Assembly: GCA_913031575.1 (NCBI GenBank)
Contig: CAJWEV010000011.1
Location: 1 to 51,012 of the forward strand
Length of the DNA stretch: 51,012 bases
DNA from: an uncultured Halieaceae bacterium
GTDB lineage: Bacteria > Pseudomonadota > Gammaproteobacteria > Pseudomonadales > Halieaceae
Reading direction: 5' to 3'
Within the stretch, counting starts at the first letter, position 1; the number at the start of each line of letters is the position of its first letter. Positions 1 to 8,354 of the stretch are shown one piece after another. Both the position numbers and the translations under genes were made by a program. The notes below the pieces were generated by a model. The model was not told where the DNA came from, searched no databases, and saw only the letters and a list, made by a program, of their open reading frames with translations.

Positions 1-1546
1 CATCATCTGCACCCTCATTTGCGAGACTCACAGCCAACTCTGGCGCTTCCGCGGGTGGGTACAAAATAATATCGAGCGGTATGGTGCCACCGAGCCGAGA
101 GTCTAGCAGTTCCATCCCTTGATAGATTTCAGTGGTGTCTTTGAAATAGTCAATGAATCGGTTTTCAACCTGCAGTCGCGATAGGCCAACGGCAACCAAA
201 ACCACCAACAGGCCCGTCACAACGAGCACCGCGCCACCGACCCGCTCAACCGCCGCGGCAAATTTTCGCGTCATACTGATTTCATCTCTCGCACCCGCTG
301 CATTGAGCTCTGGGAGCAAGGCGATTAGCGCAGGCACCAAGGTGAAGCTGATCAGGAAGGCAACGACGATACCTGCGGACATCATCCAGCCGAAATCGAT
401 CACTGGCTTGATACCCGCAACAACCAATGAGGTGAACGCCACCATAGTTGTGAGTGCCGTGTAGAAGCACGGCACGAACATGAGTTCAGCCGCACGCACG
501 GCCCTTGTAGCTCGCGGTAAATCAGGTTCTTTTACTTCGAGCTCCCGATAGCGCACCACCAAATGAATAGCGAGTGCCAATGCTACTACCAGAAGAACCG
601 CCACGAAGTTAGAAGAAATAACGGTCATCCGCCAGTCTGTGAATCCTAGGATTCCCAGCATGATTAAAGCCGAGAGCGAGCAACTGATAATAGGTACGAT
701 CACCCATCGGTAGTCTCGGAAGATTAGTGCAAGCATGCCGACCATGACACCAATAATGGCCAGCCCAAAAGTCACCAGGTCATCCTGCACAAAATCGAGC
801 ATATCGGCTGCGATCATAGGTACACCACCGACGAAGATTTCGCTCTGCCCTCGGTAGGCGTCTGCCACAGCCCGTACGCTAGCCACTAGCTCCGCGCGGT
901 CGGCATTGACCATGCGCGTTGCCTGATCATAAGCCGACTCCACGCGCGCTAGTTCCTCTTCAATGTCGGATGATGTAGCAGACGCAACCTGACGTCTCAA
1001 TTCATTCCGTAAATCACCCAATCGCTCAATTTGTTTGTTTGGTTCTAGGGTAACTTGTACAGCGGTGAGATCCCCTCCCTCGCTCACTAGCAAATTTCGA
1101 TAAAGCTGGCTTGTCGTGAATTCAGTCAGCGCGAGTCTGCGATCCACGTTGGGGTTTCTAATAGTAGGGATAGCGTCTAAATCTGAAAGATCGGTGAGCG
1201 AAATGGGAGGGCTTTCCAACAAAGGCACATCCAGAGCTGAGGTAACGGCTCTGACACCCTCTACGGCCTCCAGATCATCAACTAGACCAGCGAGACCCTG
1301 TAGCGATTCGTCGCTCAAGAGAGGCGTGGCAGGCTCCCAGGTTAGGATCAGGAACTCGTAGCTCTCGTAGCGACTGGTTGCTTCTCTGAAAAAAGCCAAA
1401 TCGGGGTCGCCCTCAAGGAGCAACGAATCCGATGAAGCATCCAAGCGAACCTTGTCCAGTTGAGACACGGCAAGGCCGGCCAGACCAATCATTAAGAGAA
1501 CAACTAGAGTAAAGTGGCGAGAGATCGCCCGCTCATAAATCGACAA
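1..1546 (-). CDS. MMPL/RND-family membrane exporter, N-terminal part (runs off window)
   Basis: The minus strand is open from a TTG codon at 1546 to the window edge, giving about 515 codons, so the C-terminal part is missing. A GGAG lies 8 bases before the TTG. The protein begins with a short cytoplasmic stretch and a membrane segment (LVVLLMIGLAGLAV). A large periplasmic domain follows, then a block of closely spaced membrane segments (for example FGLAIIGVMVGMLALIF), and a second N-terminal-like membrane segment starts near the window edge. This is the repeated architecture of RND-superfamily MMPL transporters, which use the proton gradient to export lipids or hydrophobic compounds. Mpl ends 24 bases upstream, so the two are probably co-transcribed. 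The substrate cannot be told. Confidence 0.8.
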   Translation of the reverse strand, partial: MSIYERAISRHFTLVVLLMIGLAGLAVSQLDKVRLDASSDSLLLEGDPDLAFFREATSRYESYEFLILTWEPATPLLSDESLQGLAGLVDDLEAVEGVRAVTSALDVPLLESPPISLTDLSDLDAIPTIRNPNVDRRLALTEFTTSQLYRNLLVSEGGDLTAVQVTLEPNKQIERLGDLRNELRRQVASATSSDIEEELARVESAYDQATRMVNADRAELVASVRAVADAYRGQSEIFVGGVPMIAADMLDFVQDDLVTFGLAIIGVMVGMLALIFRDYRWVIVPIISCSLSALIMLGILGFTDWRMTVISSNFVAVLLVVALALAIHLVVRYRELEVKEPDLPRATRAVRAAELMFVPCFYTALTTMVAFTSLVVAGIKPVIDFGWMMSAGIVVAFLISFTLVPALIALLPELNAAGARDEISMTRKFAAAVERVGGAVLVVTGLLVVLVAVGLSRLQVENRFIDYFKDTTEIYQGMELLDSRLGGTIPLDIILYPPAEAPELAVSLANEGADD

Positions 1547-1570
1547 ACTTAAAACTCCGTTAAAGCTGTC

Positions 1571-2926
1571 CTACGATGACAGCGATTGTAGCAACTGCCG
1601 GTGAAGACCGGAGAAACTTCCATTACTCATGATCACAACGTGATCACCGCTGCGAAGTTGCTTTACTAACGCGTCATGCAGCTGATCCTTATCTCTGAAC
1701 ACAAAATGGCCATCGAGCTCCGATATGGCTCGGGACATGGACCAATCGAGACCCTCAGGCTCGCACCAAAACACTAGATCAGCATGTTGTGTTGCAGGCC
1801 TAAGCTCTTTTTTATGTGTCCCGCGCTTCATAGTATTTGAACGGATCTCAATGACTGCAATCACTCTCTGCTCGCCTGCAGCGCGGCGCAGGCCCTCAAG
1901 TGTGGTTTTTATGGCTGTTGGGTGATGAGCAAAATCATCGTACACAGCGATGTCACGAGGCATTCCCAAGAGCTCTAACCGTCGCTTAACCCCTTCGAAT
2001 AGACACAGAGCGTCGCAGGCGTCCTTCACGCTAACACCTATATCGTATGCGGCGGCGACAGCCGCTAAAGCATTTTCCGCATTGTGGCGACCAATCAGTC
2101 CCCATGTAATCACTCCACAATCGCCGGTAGGCGACCTGATGTCGAACTCGCCAAAGTGGTTATCTCTAGCCCACACCGACCAATCGTCTGGTGAGCCAGT
2201 GTCAATGCGGCTGACAGGTGTCCAGCAACCACGGCGAAGGACCTCATCAATCGCATCGCCCTTACTTGCGATGATGTGTCCACTCGACGGAATACAGCGG
2301 ACTAAGTGGTGAAACTGTGTCTGAATCGCATTGAGATCGGCAAAAATATCGGCGTGATCGAACTCAAGATTGTTCATAACTAAGGTTTTAGGCTTGTAAT
2401 GAACAAACTTTGATCGTTTGTCGAAAAAGGCCGAATCGTACTCGTCCGCTTCAACGACAAAGGGCCCCTGCCCCAGTCTCGCAGACCCCTCAAATCCAAA
2501 GGCCACGCCCCCGATGAGAAAACCAGGATTCAGGCCCTCGCATTCGAGTATCCAGGTCAGCATGGACGACGTGGTCGTTTTGCCATGGGTGCCGGAGATC
2601 GCGGCAACATATCGGCCTTGCAATAGATTTTCACCTAGCCATTGCGGTCCAGAAACGTAGGGTATTTGATGGTCAAGTACATACTCGATGGCCTCATTGC
2701 CCCGAGAAAGGGCGTTACCGATCACAACCAAGTCGGGCGCAGGCTTCAAATGCTCAGACAAATATCCTTCTTTAACAGCGATACCCGCGGTCTCGAGCAT
2801 TGCACTCATCGGGGGATACACATTGACGTCAGATCCTGTTACCTCGTACCCCAACTCGCGAGCTAGAAGTGCCACTCCACCCATGAAGGTGCCACAAATA
2901 CCGAGTATGTGTACGCGTTTAGACAT
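1571..2926 (-). CDS. mpl: UDP-N-acetylmuramate:L-alanyl-gamma-D-glutamyl-meso-diaminopimelate ligase
   Basis: This cytoplasmic Mur-ligase-family enzyme joins recycled murein tripeptide to UDP-MurNAc with ATP, returning cell-wall peptide to peptidoglycan synthesis. The protein has 451 residues, normal for Mpl. It starts with the Rossmann-like MSKRVHILGICGTFMGG, has the ATP P-loop GTHGKTTTSSM near residue 115, the VEADEYDSAFF motif and the central YDDFAHHPTAI motif. The ATG at 2926 is preceded by GGAG at suitable spacing; an upstream TTG in frame is less likely. It is divergent from the phosphofructokinase gene, with about 75 bases between them that should hold both promoters. Confidence 0.95.
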   Translation of the reverse strand: MSKRVHILGICGTFMGGVALLARELGYEVTGSDVNVYPPMSAMLETAGIAVKEGYLSEHLKPAPDLVVIGNALSRGNEAIEYVLDHQIPYVSGPQWLGENLLQGRYVAAISGTHGKTTTSSMLTWILECEGLNPGFLIGGVAFGFEGSARLGQGPFVVEADEYDSAFFDKRSKFVHYKPKTLVMNNLEFDHADIFADLNAIQTQFHHLVRCIPSSGHIIASKGDAIDEVLRRGCWTPVSRIDTGSPDDWSVWARDNHFGEFDIRSPTGDCGVITWGLIGRHNAENALAAVAAAYDIGVSVKDACDALCLFEGVKRRLELLGMPRDIAVYDDFAHHPTAIKTTLEGLRRAAGEQRVIAVIEIRSNTMKRGTHKKELRPATQHADLVFWCEPEGLDWSMSRAISELDGHFVFRDKDQLHDALVKQLRSGDHVVIMSNGSFSGLHRQLLQSLSS

Positions 2927-3000
2927 CAAGCGCTCCAAAATGCAGCGACAAGCGTATCATGTTCCTTGTGATCCTAAGTCGGCCGCGCAAGGAGACAACA

Positions 3001-4272
3001 ATGCTTGCAACTCAAGCCCCAAATGCCTTTTATGCACAATCAGGTGGCGTAACGGCTGTCATCAATGCAAGTGCACTTGGGGTCATAGAAACAGCGGCGG
3101 CTTATCCCAATAAGATCGGAAAAATTTACGCAGGGCAGAATGGCATTCTTGGCGCACTGCGCGAAGAGTTGATCGACGTCTCACTAGAATCTCGAGAGGC
3201 CATACAAGGTCTGATGACGACGCCGTCGGGAGCCTTTGGCTCCTGCCGCTATAAGCTAAAAGGCATCGATGAGAATCGAGCAGAATACGAGCGTTTGATA
3301 GAGATCTTCCGCGCTCACAATATCCGCTACTTCTTTTACAACGGCGGTGGAGATTCAGCCGATACCTGTCAGAAGGTATCTGAGATTGGCGAGAAAATGG
3401 GACTCCCCTTGCAGGCGATTCATGTCCCCAAGACCATTGATAACGATCTTCCGTTTACCGACAACTGCCCAGGATTTGGCTCCGTAGCCAAATATGTTGC
3501 CCTATCAACCCAAGAGGCCGCCATGGACATTGAGAGCATGTGCGCCACGTCCACTAAGGTATTTATTCTCGAGGTGATGGGTCGGCATGCAGGTTGGATT
3601 GCAGGCGCCGCAGGATTAGCCGCACATGAGCACGGCGATGCACCACACATTATCTTGTTTCCCGAGATAGCATTTGACGAAGCGCGATTCCTTGCAAAGG
3701 TCAAAGAAACAGTCGAGAGATCCGGGTTCTGCGTGATCGTTGCATCTGAAGGAACCCAAACGGCCGATGGGCAGTTGCTGTCGGGCTCAACATCCAGGGA
3801 CGCGTTTGGTCATGTTCAATTGGGTGGCCTTGCACCGAAGCTGGCCAATCTAATTAAGCAAGCTCATGGCTACAAGTATCACTGGGCCGTCGCTGATTAT
3901 TTACAACGCGCAGCGCGTCATATTGCTAGTCAGACCGATCTCGATCAAGCCTTTGCGCTGGGCAAAGCTGCTGTTGATCTTGCGATGGAAGGAAAAAATG
4001 CCCTCATGCCTACTATCGAGCGCGTAAGCGATACACCTTATCAGTGGCAAATTGGCACAGCGCCCTTAGACGAAGTAGCAAATCGAGAGAAAATGATGCC
4101 AAAAAGCTTTTTCAGCGATGACGGTTTTGGCATCACTGCCGAGGCTCGTCGCTACTTTGCTCCGCTCATCGTGGGAGAAGCCTACCCGGAATACGCAAAT
4201 GGCCTCCCGGTCTACGTGAAGCTAGGGAAGCACCTTGTGGACAAAAAGCTGCCGCCTGACGCGCGCTGGTGA
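3001..4272 (+). CDS. pfp: 6-phosphofructokinase, pyrophosphate-dependent type
   Basis: The enzyme phosphorylates fructose 6-phosphate in glycolysis, probably using pyrophosphate and so reversibly. The protein has 423 residues from the ATG at 3001, which follows a clear AAGGAG. The N-terminal glycine-rich motif is YAQSGGVTAVIN. The phosphoryl-donor loop reads NGGGDSADT, with Asp where ATP-dependent enzymes have Gly, and the catalytic motif is PKTIDNDLP with the Lys typical of PPi enzymes. MGRHAGWIA is the sugar-phosphate-binding segment. An in-frame start at 2959 is open but has no ribosome site. Its 3' end meets the M15 peptidase gene tail to tail, two bases apart. The PPi assignment rests on these residues, not on a measured activity. 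Confidence 0.9.
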   Translation: MLATQAPNAFYAQSGGVTAVINASALGVIETAAAYPNKIGKIYAGQNGILGALREELIDVSLESREAIQGLMTTPSGAFGSCRYKLKGIDENRAEYERLIEIFRAHNIRYFFYNGGGDSADTCQKVSEIGEKMGLPLQAIHVPKTIDNDLPFTDNCPGFGSVAKYVALSTQEAAMDIESMCATSTKVFILEVMGRHAGWIAGAAGLAAHEHGDAPHIILFPEIAFDEARFLAKVKETVERSGFCVIVASEGTQTADGQLLSGSTSRDAFGHVQLGGLAPKLANLIKQAHGYKYHWAVADYLQRAARHIASQTDLDQAFALGKAAVDLAMEGKNALMPTIERVSDTPYQWQIGTAPLDEVANREKMMPKSFFSDDGFGITAEARRYFAPLIVGEAYPEYANGLPVYVKLGKHLVDKKLPPDARW

Positions 4273-4274
4273 AA

Positions 4275-4952
4275 CTACAGCACATAACGAGCAAAAATAT
4301 CACCCAAACATTGCGAGAGCAGTTCAAATCCCTCTGGTCTTAGGTCCGGTGATTGGTCCCATAAGTGAAGAAGAGCCTCGGGAGACTGATGCCCTCTCAG
4401 CTGACTTGCACGCGGCAGATAACTCAAGTGCCACGGCTCGATCGCCACGCCCCCGCGGTCAGCATTATAGGGTCGCTCGAAGCCTCGAGATTGTTCGTTG
4501 GCAATGGCGTGGTCCAGCCACTGATTAAGTGCTGAAAAGTAACCGCTATCACTGTACTCACTGGGCGTTAATGCGAGTTTCTGACCTTCAGGTAACAAAG
4601 TTGGATCAAAAACATCGAGATCGGTACCCCAATGGTGGCGAGATGTCCCTGGCAAGGCTGAGAATCGGAGAATGCGATGCAACCATTGCTCATCAGAGTG
4701 TGATTCTCGGCTGAGAGGACGTTCAGCGTCATCGAGCACGGGACGTTCGCCCCGCCACTTAGCATTGAAAATAGCCAGTTGCGAGGCATAAGAGCGGTGA
4801 CTTGAAGCAGCTACCAATTCAAAGCCTTCAGCCCTTGCGTCACGCTGAAGCAACTCGAACTGTCGCGACACTTGGGCATCCAGAGTGGTGCGCCCATCGA
4901 GAGCCACCAATCCATGCTCGGAGAGTCCTAATGCCAGCAATTGATCCTTCAC
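4275..4952 (-). CDS. M15-family D-alanyl-D-alanine carboxypeptidase (VanY/LdcB type)
   Basis: This 225-residue protein has the M15 zinc-peptidase signature. SRHHWGTDLDVFD near residues 103-115 supplies the first zinc His and Asp, and EPWHLSY near residue 172 supplies the catalytic Glu and the last zinc His. The family trims D-Ala or other D-amino acids from peptidoglycan stem peptides. No signal peptide is evident after the GTG start at 4952, so the true start or the site of action is uncertain. A murein role fits the nearby mpl, though it is on its own convergent unit with pfp. Confidence 0.8.
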   Translation of the reverse strand: MKDQLLALGLSEHGLVALDGRTTLDAQVSRQFELLQRDARAEGFELVAASSHRSYASQLAIFNAKWRGERPVLDDAERPLSRESHSDEQWLHRILRFSALPGTSRHHWGTDLDVFDPTLLPEGQKLALTPSEYSDSGYFSALNQWLDHAIANEQSRGFERPYNADRGGVAIEPWHLSYLPRASQLRGHQSPEALLHLWDQSPDLRPEGFELLSQCLGDIFARYVL

Positions 4953-5120
4953 GTTTATTATTGATACCTCATGACACAGCCTAAATTTTGCGTTCTTGGC
5001 GCCATGCTATCAACGCATTCAAAAGCCGCTAGTCAACAGCCCTCAATTCTGATAGCTTCCCGTGCCCAATCGCGTAGGTCAACTGCGCTACAATACGCAT
5101 GCGTTTCAACGGAAACCCAT

Positions 5121-5870
5121 ATGGCAACTAAGAAGACAACTGAAACCAAGGCAGAGACGAAAGCGAAAACGGCTCCGAAAGCAAAAGCTGTGAAGGCAAA
5201 GCCCAAAGCCAAGGCAGCTGCCACGGCAAAAGTGGCACCGAAAGCGAAAGCAGCTCCCAAGAAAAAAGCCGCGAAGGCGGAGCCTCTAGCCAAGGCAGTG
5301 CCCAAGGCCAAAGCAGCGCCTGCCAATAAAGCCGAAGCGAAAGCCAAGCCTAAGAAAAAAGCAAAGGCGGCTCCAAAAGCAAAGGCAGCCCCGAAGGCTA
5401 AAGCCAATTCGAAAGCGAGAGCAGTATCAAATGTGGCTCGCGCAGTCGGTGAGGTTCAGAACTTTGAGAACTTCAAGCCATACAAGCCCTCGCGCGGTGA
5501 AAGCTACATGAACGAGGAGCAGCTCGAACATTTTCGCCAGCTTCTGCTGAGCTGGAGAGCGGACCTCGTAAATGAAGTGACCAAAACCGTTGGTCATATG
5601 AAAGACGAGGCCGCGAACTTTCCTGATCCAGCAGACCGAGCGACGCAGGAGGAAGAATTCAGCCTCGAACTGCGCGCGCGCGATCGTGAGCGCAAACTGA
5701 TCAAAAAGATCGATGGAACGTTAGAGCGAATTTCAATAGACGATTATGGTTACTGCGATGCCTGCGGCATCGAAATCGGTGTTCAACGGTTGGAAGCTAG
5801 GCCTACGGCGACGCTTTGTATTGATTGCAAAACCTTGGCAGAAATCAAGGAACGCCAAGAGCTAGGTTGA
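5121..5870 (+). CDS. dksA: RNA-polymerase-binding factor DksA with long Lys/Ala-rich N-terminal tail
   Basis: DksA binds the RNA polymerase secondary channel and with ppGpp adjusts rRNA and biosynthetic promoters. The conserved core starts near residue 112 of 249. It has the coiled coil with acidic tip residues in FPDPADRAT (Asp169 and Asp172) and the C4 zinc finger Cys212/Cys215/Cys233/Cys236 in CDACG...CIDC. DksA is normally about 150 residues. Here residues 1-108 are almost only Lys, Ala and Pro (repeats such as APKAKA), like histone H1 or AlgP tails. The ATG at 5121 is chosen because the tail is in frame and well formed, with a GGA upstream; an open frame extends to 4971 without coding character. 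gluQ follows, as in Pseudomonas. Confidence 0.93.
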   Translation: MATKKTTETKAETKAKTAPKAKAVKAKPKAKAAATAKVAPKAKAAPKKKAAKAEPLAKAVPKAKAAPANKAEAKAKPKKKAKAAPKAKAAPKAKANSKARAVSNVARAVGEVQNFENFKPYKPSRGESYMNEEQLEHFRQLLLSWRADLVNEVTKTVGHMKDEAANFPDPADRATQEEEFSLELRARDRERKLIKKIDGTLERISIDDYGYCDACGIEIGVQRLEARPTATLCIDCKTLAEIKERQELG

Positions 5871-5890
5871 TACGGGGGGGCGCTACGGAC

Positions 5891-6724
5891 TTGATCTATC
5901 GAGGACGATTTGCTCCATCGCCCACGGGCCCACTTCACATGGGCTCATTAGTTACAGCCTTAGGTAGCTACCTCGATGCTCGGTCACATGGGGGTGAGTG
6001 GCGCCTACGTATCGACGATATCGATCCACCACGTCAAAATAAAGCTAGCTTCGAATCCATTCCCTTCTGTCTGGAGAGCCATGGCCTGACCTGGGATGGC
6101 TCTATTATTCTCCAAAGCCAGCGTCGTGAAGCGCATGAGCGTGCGCTGTCCAAACTGAGAAATGCGGGTTACCTGTTCGCCTGTGGGTGTACCAGGGCAA
6201 CCTTGGGTGAGCTCGGCGCTTGTATTTCAGACTGCAGGGATCGCATCGATATTGAGGGTAGCGTCCGTTACCGTGTGCCAAATGATGTCCCGGACCTATT
6301 TGACGATCTTTTTCTCAAAAAGCCGCGAGTGTCATCCCTACCGAAGAACTTCATTGTTAAACGCAGGGATGGACTGATTGCATATCAGCTGGCAACAGCG
6401 ATCGATGACCTCGATGAGGGTTATACCCATGTGATCCGTGGCGGAGATTTACTTGAGTCGAGCCTCCGTCAAATGATTATTCATCAAGCCCTCGGACGCC
6501 TGTCCCCCAAGTACGGCCACTTACCCATCGTCACCGATCAATCAGGTAACAAGCTCAGCAAACAAACCGGCGCCCCGGCGGTGGATTTGGACACTCCCAA
6601 CGCCAACCTTCGTCTCGCACTGGGCATCCTAAGGCAGCCTAATCCCCCAAAATACATGGATTGCGTTGAGGATATTTTGCGTCACGCGACCATCAACTGG
6701 CGGCGCGATGTGCTGGCCTTTTAA
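5891..6724 (+). CDS. gluQ: glutamyl-Q tRNA(Asp) synthetase
   Basis: GluQ-Rs is a truncated glutamyl-tRNA-synthetase paralogue that attaches glutamate to queuosine at the wobble base of tRNA-Asp. The protein starts IYRGRFAPSPTGPLHMGSL, with the HIGH-type motif PLHMG. It has the zinc-site cysteines CGCTRATLGELGACISDC near residue 100, and NKLSKQ stands in for KMSKS. There is no anticodon-binding domain, as expected for the family. The start is uncertain: TTG at 5891 is preceded by a G-run about 10 bases upstream, while TTG at 5867 would overlap the dksA stop. Position next to dksA matches the usual dksA-gluQ pair. Confidence 0.9.
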   Translation: MIYRGRFAPSPTGPLHMGSLVTALGSYLDARSHGGEWRLRIDDIDPPRQNKASFESIPFCLESHGLTWDGSIILQSQRREAHERALSKLRNAGYLFACGCTRATLGELGACISDCRDRIDIEGSVRYRVPNDVPDLFDDLFLKKPRVSSLPKNFIVKRRDGLIAYQLATAIDDLDEGYTHVIRGGDLLESSLRQMIIHQALGRLSPKYGHLPIVTDQSGNKLSKQTGAPAVDLDTPNANLRLALGILRQPNPPKYMDCVEDILRHATINWRRDVLAF

Positions 6725-6730
6725 AGGCTG

Positions 6731-6757
6731 TAACTTTTCAACACGATAAGTGTTACC
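6731..6757. promoter_or_regulatory. inverted-repeat region upstream of cbrB (possible autoregulatory site)
   Basis: The 99-base gap between gluQ and cbrB contains GTAAC...GTTAC half-sites and the inverted repeat AACAC-GATAA-GTGTT. The reverse complement of 6748-6757 is GGTAACACTT, and this exact 10-mer recurs at 8248-8257, upstream of the sigma-54 promoter. CGATAAGT is also shared, at 6744 and at 8221. The simplest reading is a binding site for the same regulator, perhaps CbrB itself; this is inference. Confidence 0.4.
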
Positions 6758-6823
6758 GAGGTGACATTTGCACAAACGTTCGTGTTAGCCTCGTAAGCAA
6801 CCTCTGGGAAAAAAAGGGTTGTA

Positions 6824-8206
6824 ATGCTTACGGTTCTCTTGCTCGACGATGACCCCATCAGTGCCACACACATAGCTGACGATCTGGCGGCTGAAGGGTT
6901 TAAAGTAATCAAAGCATCTCCCTTCTCGGCGCTGGGTGCGATCAAAACCGTGGAGCGCGTTGACGCTGCGATCCTCGATCCTGGGCGCAACGAGGCAGGC
7001 GCTAACCAGCTGATTACCGATTTGCATCCCGTTCCCGTCTTTATTCATGCACAACACGCGTCACTGAGGTCAGCGGTAGAGCTTATGAAGGCAGGAGCGC
7101 GTGATTATTGGGCGAAGCCTGCATCCATCAGAGATGTACTCGACGGTATTCGACGCGCGGCGCTTGCCACGTCACAAAACGTGGAGAGCACAGCAACTGC
7201 GGTAGAAGCCTTTGTTGGCAAATCGGTGAGCATGCGCTCCCTGATGACGATGGCAAATAAGGCAGCTAAAGCTAGCTCAACCGTTTTAATTATCGGTGAG
7301 ACGGGGACCGGAAAAGAACTCGTTGCGCGCCACATCCACCAAACCAGTGCGCGAGCTAGCAAGCCGATCATCTCGGTCAATTGCGCTGCGATTCCAGAAA
7401 CATTGATTGAATCTGAGTTATTTGGTTACGAAAAAGGGGCGTTTACAGGCGCTAATGCGCAGCGGTTAGGACTGATTGAAGCAGCCGATGGAGGCACGCT
7501 ATTCCTCGACGAAATTGGGGAATTGCCGCCCTCCGCCCAAGCCCGATTGCTGAGATTCATTCAAGAGGGAGAGATTCGACGCATTGGCTCAGTCGAGAGT
7601 GCGAGCGTCAATGTAAGGCTCATATGTGCAACTCACAGGAATCTGATGGAACTGGAGAATACCGATGCTTTCCGGCGTGATCTATTTCACCGCATCAATG
7701 TGCTGCGACTCGAATTACCTCCGTTACGGGAGCGCGGCAACGATATTGAAGGCCTTACCAACTGGTTGGTGAAACGCGTAGCAGGACGCCTTGGCGTGGA
7801 GCCCAAAACATTGTCAGACGAGGCCTACGATGCGCTGTCAGATTATAGCTGGCCCGGTAACGTACGAGAGCTTGAGCACACAATCGAACGAGCGCTCGTC
7901 ATGGCAGATGGCAATATTATTTCCATGAGCGATCTCAACCTTCCTAGTCATACCTCCTGTATAGCAACCTTCAGCACCCCACCCGCTGCCGATCTAGAAC
8001 GGGAAACCTCTAATGCGAGAGCAGGGAGTGACACTGAGGTTGAGGAGTTATCGCTCGAAGATTACTTCCAGCGTTTCGTTCTGGAAAATCAAGACGCAAT
8101 GAACGAAACAGAGCTGGCTCAGAAGCTGGGCATCAGCAGAAAGTGCCTTTGGGAGCGAAGACAACGATTCGACCTCCCCAGAAAGCGTAAGCGAGGCGCT
8201 GCCTAG
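6824..8206 (+). CDS. cbrB: CbrB-type sigma-54-dependent response regulator with altered receiver
   Basis: This NtrC-family activator has a receiver (about 1-115), an AAA+ sigma-54 interaction domain (about 130-365; Walker A GETGTGKE near 157, GAFTGA near 205, Walker B LFLDEIGE) and a Fis-type helix-turn-helix at the end (MNETELAQKLGISRKCLWER). The segment ASLRSAVELMKAGARDY, the HTH and the position just before pcnB match Pseudomonas CbrB, which controls carbon/nitrogen use. The phospho-acceptor Asp52 and Lys98 are present, but the switch Thr/Ser, expected 22 residues before Lys98, is Ala76. No kinase gene is adjacent, although cbrA normally lies between gluQ and cbrB. A ribosome site AAGGG precedes the ATG. 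CbrB assignment is from remembered synteny and motifs. Confidence 0.8.
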   Translation: MLTVLLLDDDPISATHIADDLAAEGFKVIKASPFSALGAIKTVERVDAAILDPGRNEAGANQLITDLHPVPVFIHAQHASLRSAVELMKAGARDYWAKPASIRDVLDGIRRAALATSQNVESTATAVEAFVGKSVSMRSLMTMANKAAKASSTVLIIGETGTGKELVARHIHQTSARASKPIISVNCAAIPETLIESELFGYEKGAFTGANAQRLGLIEAADGGTLFLDEIGELPPSAQARLLRFIQEGEIRRIGSVESASVNVRLICATHRNLMELENTDAFRRDLFHRINVLRLELPPLRERGNDIEGLTNWLVKRVAGRLGVEPKTLSDEAYDALSDYSWPGNVRELEHTIERALVMADGNIISMSDLNLPSHTSCIATFSTPPAADLERETSNARAGSDTEVEELSLEDYFQRFVLENQDAMNETELAQKLGISRKCLWERRQRFDLPRKRKRGAA

Positions 8207-8220
8207 CCCATCACATGGCG

Positions 8221-8267
8221 CGATAAGTAACATCATGGGTTTACTTCGGTAACACTTTTGTAATAAA
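8221..8267. promoter_or_regulatory. candidate activator-binding (UAS) region with tandem GTAACA
   Basis: GTAACA occurs at 8227-8232 and again at 8249-8254, 22 bases apart, which is two helical turns. A GGGTTTA...TAAACCC inverted repeat (about 8238-8269) surrounds the second copy. The region sits about 90-115 bases upstream of the sigma-54 promoter -12 element, a usual distance for an enhancer-binding protein. The 10-mer GGTAACACTT is shared with the cbrB upstream region. Confidence 0.45.
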
Positions 8268-8328
8268 CCCGTGCCTGCCAAGTGACTGAAAAACACTAAA
8301 ACACTGTTTTTGCAGAAAAAAATTTGAG

Positions 8329-8344
8329 TGGCATGGCAAATGCT
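8329..8344 (+). promoter_or_regulatory. sigma-54 (RpoN) promoter
   Basis: The sequence TGGCATGGCAAATGCT fits the sigma-54 consensus TGGCACGNNNNTTGCW at all but two fixed positions. The invariant GG (-24) is at 8330-8331 and the invariant GC (-12) at 8342-8343, exactly 10 bases apart. The predicted start of transcription is at about 8355. It directs transcription into an A-rich stretch that ends at a terminator before pcnB. Confidence 0.75.
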
Positions 8345-8354
8345 GCTGTCATTG

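Noticed and set aside
5041-5120. Sigma-70 promoter for dksA
   Set aside because: A TACAAT is at 5089-5094, but there is no reasonable -35 at the right distance, so I did not list it as a feature.
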